A stretch of 55,000 nt of DNA from Symbiodinium natans (Eukaryota; Sar; Dinophyceae; Suessiales; Symbiodiniaceae). The translations under genes were made by a program, and so were the position numbers. Each line of letters starts with the position of its first letter. Position 1 is the first letter of the stretch. The notes under the pieces are model-generated. The model was not told the origin of the DNA and did not search any database. It saw only the letters and a list, made by a program, of their open reading frames with translations. The DNA is taken from positions 2,662,525 through 2,717,524 of the forward strand of contig CAJNDS010000001.1 in NCBI GenBank assembly GCA_905221605.1. The letters run 5' to 3'. This document shows, piece by piece, positions 53,464 through 55,000 of this stretch.

Positions 53464-54212
53464 GTTTCGGGGTTTCAGGGTTTGGGGTTTGGGGTCTTGG
53501 GGTTTTTGTTGGTGTTTTAGGGTTTTTTTGTTGGTGCTGTAGGGTTTGGGGGTTTTAGGGTTTTAGGCTTTTCGGGTTTGGGGTTTTCGAGGTTTTTTGT
53601 GCTTCAGGGTTTTTAGGGTTTGGGGTTTTAGGTTTTAGGTTTTAGGGTTTGGGGGTTTAGGGTTTGGGGTTTTACTGTTGAAGGTTTAGGGGTTTAGGGT
53701 TTTGAGGTTGTCGGGTTTTTCGGGGCAAAGGGTTAGGGACTGTTTTTTCCGGGATTTTGGGTTTTCAGGTTGTAGGGTCGGGAGGCGGGGGATCAGTCTC
53801 TGGGGTTTGGGGTTTAGGGGATTTTGGTTTTTAGGGCTTTAGGGTTTGGGTTTGCGGTTTTAGGCTTCAGGGTTTTGGGGTTTTGGTTTTCAGGCGTTTA
53901 GGGGTCTTGGGTTTTCGGTTTTTGGGTTTGGTGTTCAGGGTTTAGGGGTTTCGGGTTTTCGTATTAGGTGTTTCGGGTTTTCGGGTTTAGGGAATCAGGG
54001 TTTTCGGGTTTTTAGGTTTGGGGTTTAGGGTTTTAGGGTTATACTGTTTTGGGGTTTCGGGTTTTGGGCGTTTAGGGTTTTAGGGTTTTAGCGTCTTAGG
54101 GTTTAGGGTTGTCGAGTTTTCGTGTTTAGGGTTTCAAGGTTTTCGGGTTTTAGGGTTTGGGGTTTAGTGGTTTACGGTTTTCGGGGTTTTGGGTTTTTAG
54201 GGGGTTAGGGCA
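53464..54212 (+). repeat. 750 bp of degenerate TTTAGGG
   Basis: Mixture of TTTAGGG, TTTTAGGG, TTTCGGG and TTTGGGG, starting at the donor above. Confidence 0.93.
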
Positions 54213-54299
54213 AAGCCATTTGTCCTTGTTAACTCCCCACTGCTCCCCGGTAAACCATAAGGCCATGACGGCCCCGAAGGTTGCCTCCCTAAACCAAAC

Positions 54300-54460
54300 C
54301 TAAACCCCAACCGTAAACCCTAAACCCTAAACCCTAAACCCTAGACCCTAGACCCTAGACCCTAAACCCTAAACCCTAAACCCTAAACCCTAAACCCTAA
54401 ACCCTAACCCCTAAACCCTAAACCCTAAAAACCCTAAACCCTAAACCCTAAACCCTCATC
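54300..54460 (-). repeat. CCCTAAA array, about 20 units
   Basis: Includes three CCCTAGA units in a row. Confidence 0.97.
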
Positions 54461-54512
54461 CGCAGACATGCCCTGAAGACCAGCCGGGTGTCAGGCTGAG
54501 GACTAACCCTGA

Positions 54513-54593
54513 ACCCTAAGTAGCCCTAAACCTTAAAGCCCGAACCCTGAACCCTAAGCCAGACCCTAAACCCTAAACCCTAAACCCTAAATT
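54513..54593 (-). repeat. CCCTAAA array, degenerate
   Basis: About ten imperfect units. Confidence 0.9.
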
Positions 54594-54715
54594 AGGTAGT
54601 TTAGCTCTGGGTGTTCTGGGTTCAGTAGGGCATAAGCATGCGTGCCCAAGCAAGCCAAAACTTCCAACTCCCCTCCGCCCCTTCCCTGAGCCTGAAACCC
54701 CGGACCATATAAACA

Positions 54716-54757
54716 GGGTGTAGGGTTTAGGGTTTAGGGTTTAGGGTTTAGGGTTGA
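54716..54757 (+). repeat. TTTAGGG array
   Basis: Five units plus an altered one. Confidence 0.96.
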
Positions 54758-54778
54758 GACTTCGATAATTTCAGGACA

Positions 54779-54997
54779 CTACTGTCTCGGACAAGATAAT
54801 TGACTGACTTGTTGGCAAGAGTTGTTGCTGGAATGGCTTTTGGGAAGATTGTCGGCGAATGGCCTTTGGGAAGAATGTCGGAGATGTACTTTTTGCAGCT
54901 TAAAGCCTAAGCTCTCCTCTTTCTCGGGTGTGGCCAAGCACCAAAGAGCAGAAATGTCGTGTTTTTCCAGTTTCAAATTCGTTTCTGTAGTTTCAAA
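54779..54997 (-). CDS. Possible minus-strand coding segment
   Basis: Open on the minus strand for about 70 codons: ETNLKLEKHDISALWCLATP, EKEESLGFKLQKVHLRHSSQ, RPFADNLPKSHSSNNSCQQV. The upstream side runs to the window edge. A short plus-strand reading after TTTCAG (DTTVSDKIID and stop, 54775-54807) competes; the minus frame is longer. Confidence 0.33.
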   Translation of the reverse strand, partial: FETTETNLKLEKHDISALWCLATPEKEESLGFKLQKVHLRHSSQRPFADNLPKSHSSNNSCQQVSQLSCPRQ

Positions 54998-55000
54998 TTA

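Noticed and set aside
1-55000. Window as a chromosome end or subtelomere
   Set aside because: Arrays are short, occur in both orientations throughout and alternate with exon-like islands; neither edge runs into a long one-way array.
1-55000. CRISPR array
   Set aside because: The regular repeats have no unique equal-length spacers and no associated genes; they are telomeric or minisatellite units.

Overview
This 55 kb window is eukaryotic nuclear DNA in which Arabidopsis-type telomeric heptamers (TTTAGGG on one strand, CCCTAAA on the other) are scattered from end to end in well over a hundred internal arrays. They alternate with short GC-rich islands that read as exons and with roughly 100-bp AT-richer foldback elements. 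No prokaryotic gene, rRNA, CRISPR array or intact tRNA was seen. The heptamer type, tiny exons in large repeat-filled introns, a likely GC-AG intron and introner-like elements fit an alga or alveolate such as a dinoflagellate or chromerid. No spliced leader or diagnostic protein was found, so the lineage is a low-confidence guess.

How genes were called. Conventional ORFs are misleading here: the long ones run through microsatellites, G-rich tracts or heptamer arrays. I looked for islands bounded by AG and GT that are open in one frame, then asked whether neighbouring islands join in phase. A 20-codon open frame is common by chance, so single islands get low confidence and phase-consistent chains get more. 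The best chains are 31058-32495 (five exons with stop), 35061-35932 (four exons with stop), 37262-38557 (three exons), 45462-47286 (five exons with stop, last exon SWIM-zinc-finger-like), 22390-23108, 18664-19089, 22036-22187 and 28896-29195 (a possible complete 54-codon gene). Most read on the + strand. Minus-strand islands occur at 40011-40109 and 47550-48502.

Layout. 0-20 kb: alternating arrays, exon islands and foldback elements. 20.8-22.2 kb: an AT-richer block with two possible terminal exons and a compact two-exon model. 22-36 kb: the densest run of exon chains. 37.4-38.1 kb: a compound ATGT/GT/GCGT microsatellite inside an intron. 38-49 kb: arrays and exon chains again. 49.3-52.7 kb: a repeat block without telomeric arrays, holding a 15-bp minisatellite, a 35-bp minisatellite with a ~415-bp duplication, a G-rich tract and a 21-bp repeat folded into a perfect 54-bp-arm palindrome, ending at the longest pure array (52.68-52.87 kb). 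52.9-55 kb: degenerate arrays and a few islands.

Main interpretation. Introns here are built largely from two materials. The first is telomeric heptamers, whose G strand contains GT and TAG in every unit and so can supply donor and acceptor; the intron at 32399-32460 is almost only TTTAGGG, and the one at 46172-46406 is mostly CCCTAAA. The second is a library of at least a dozen foldback families, some of which fill introns or provide the acceptor, as introner elements do. Exons are usually preceded by a CCCTAAA array and followed by a TTTAGGG array, so introns often carry complementary telomeric arms. Several foldback copies have an array in their middle, once flanked by a 14-bp direct repeat.
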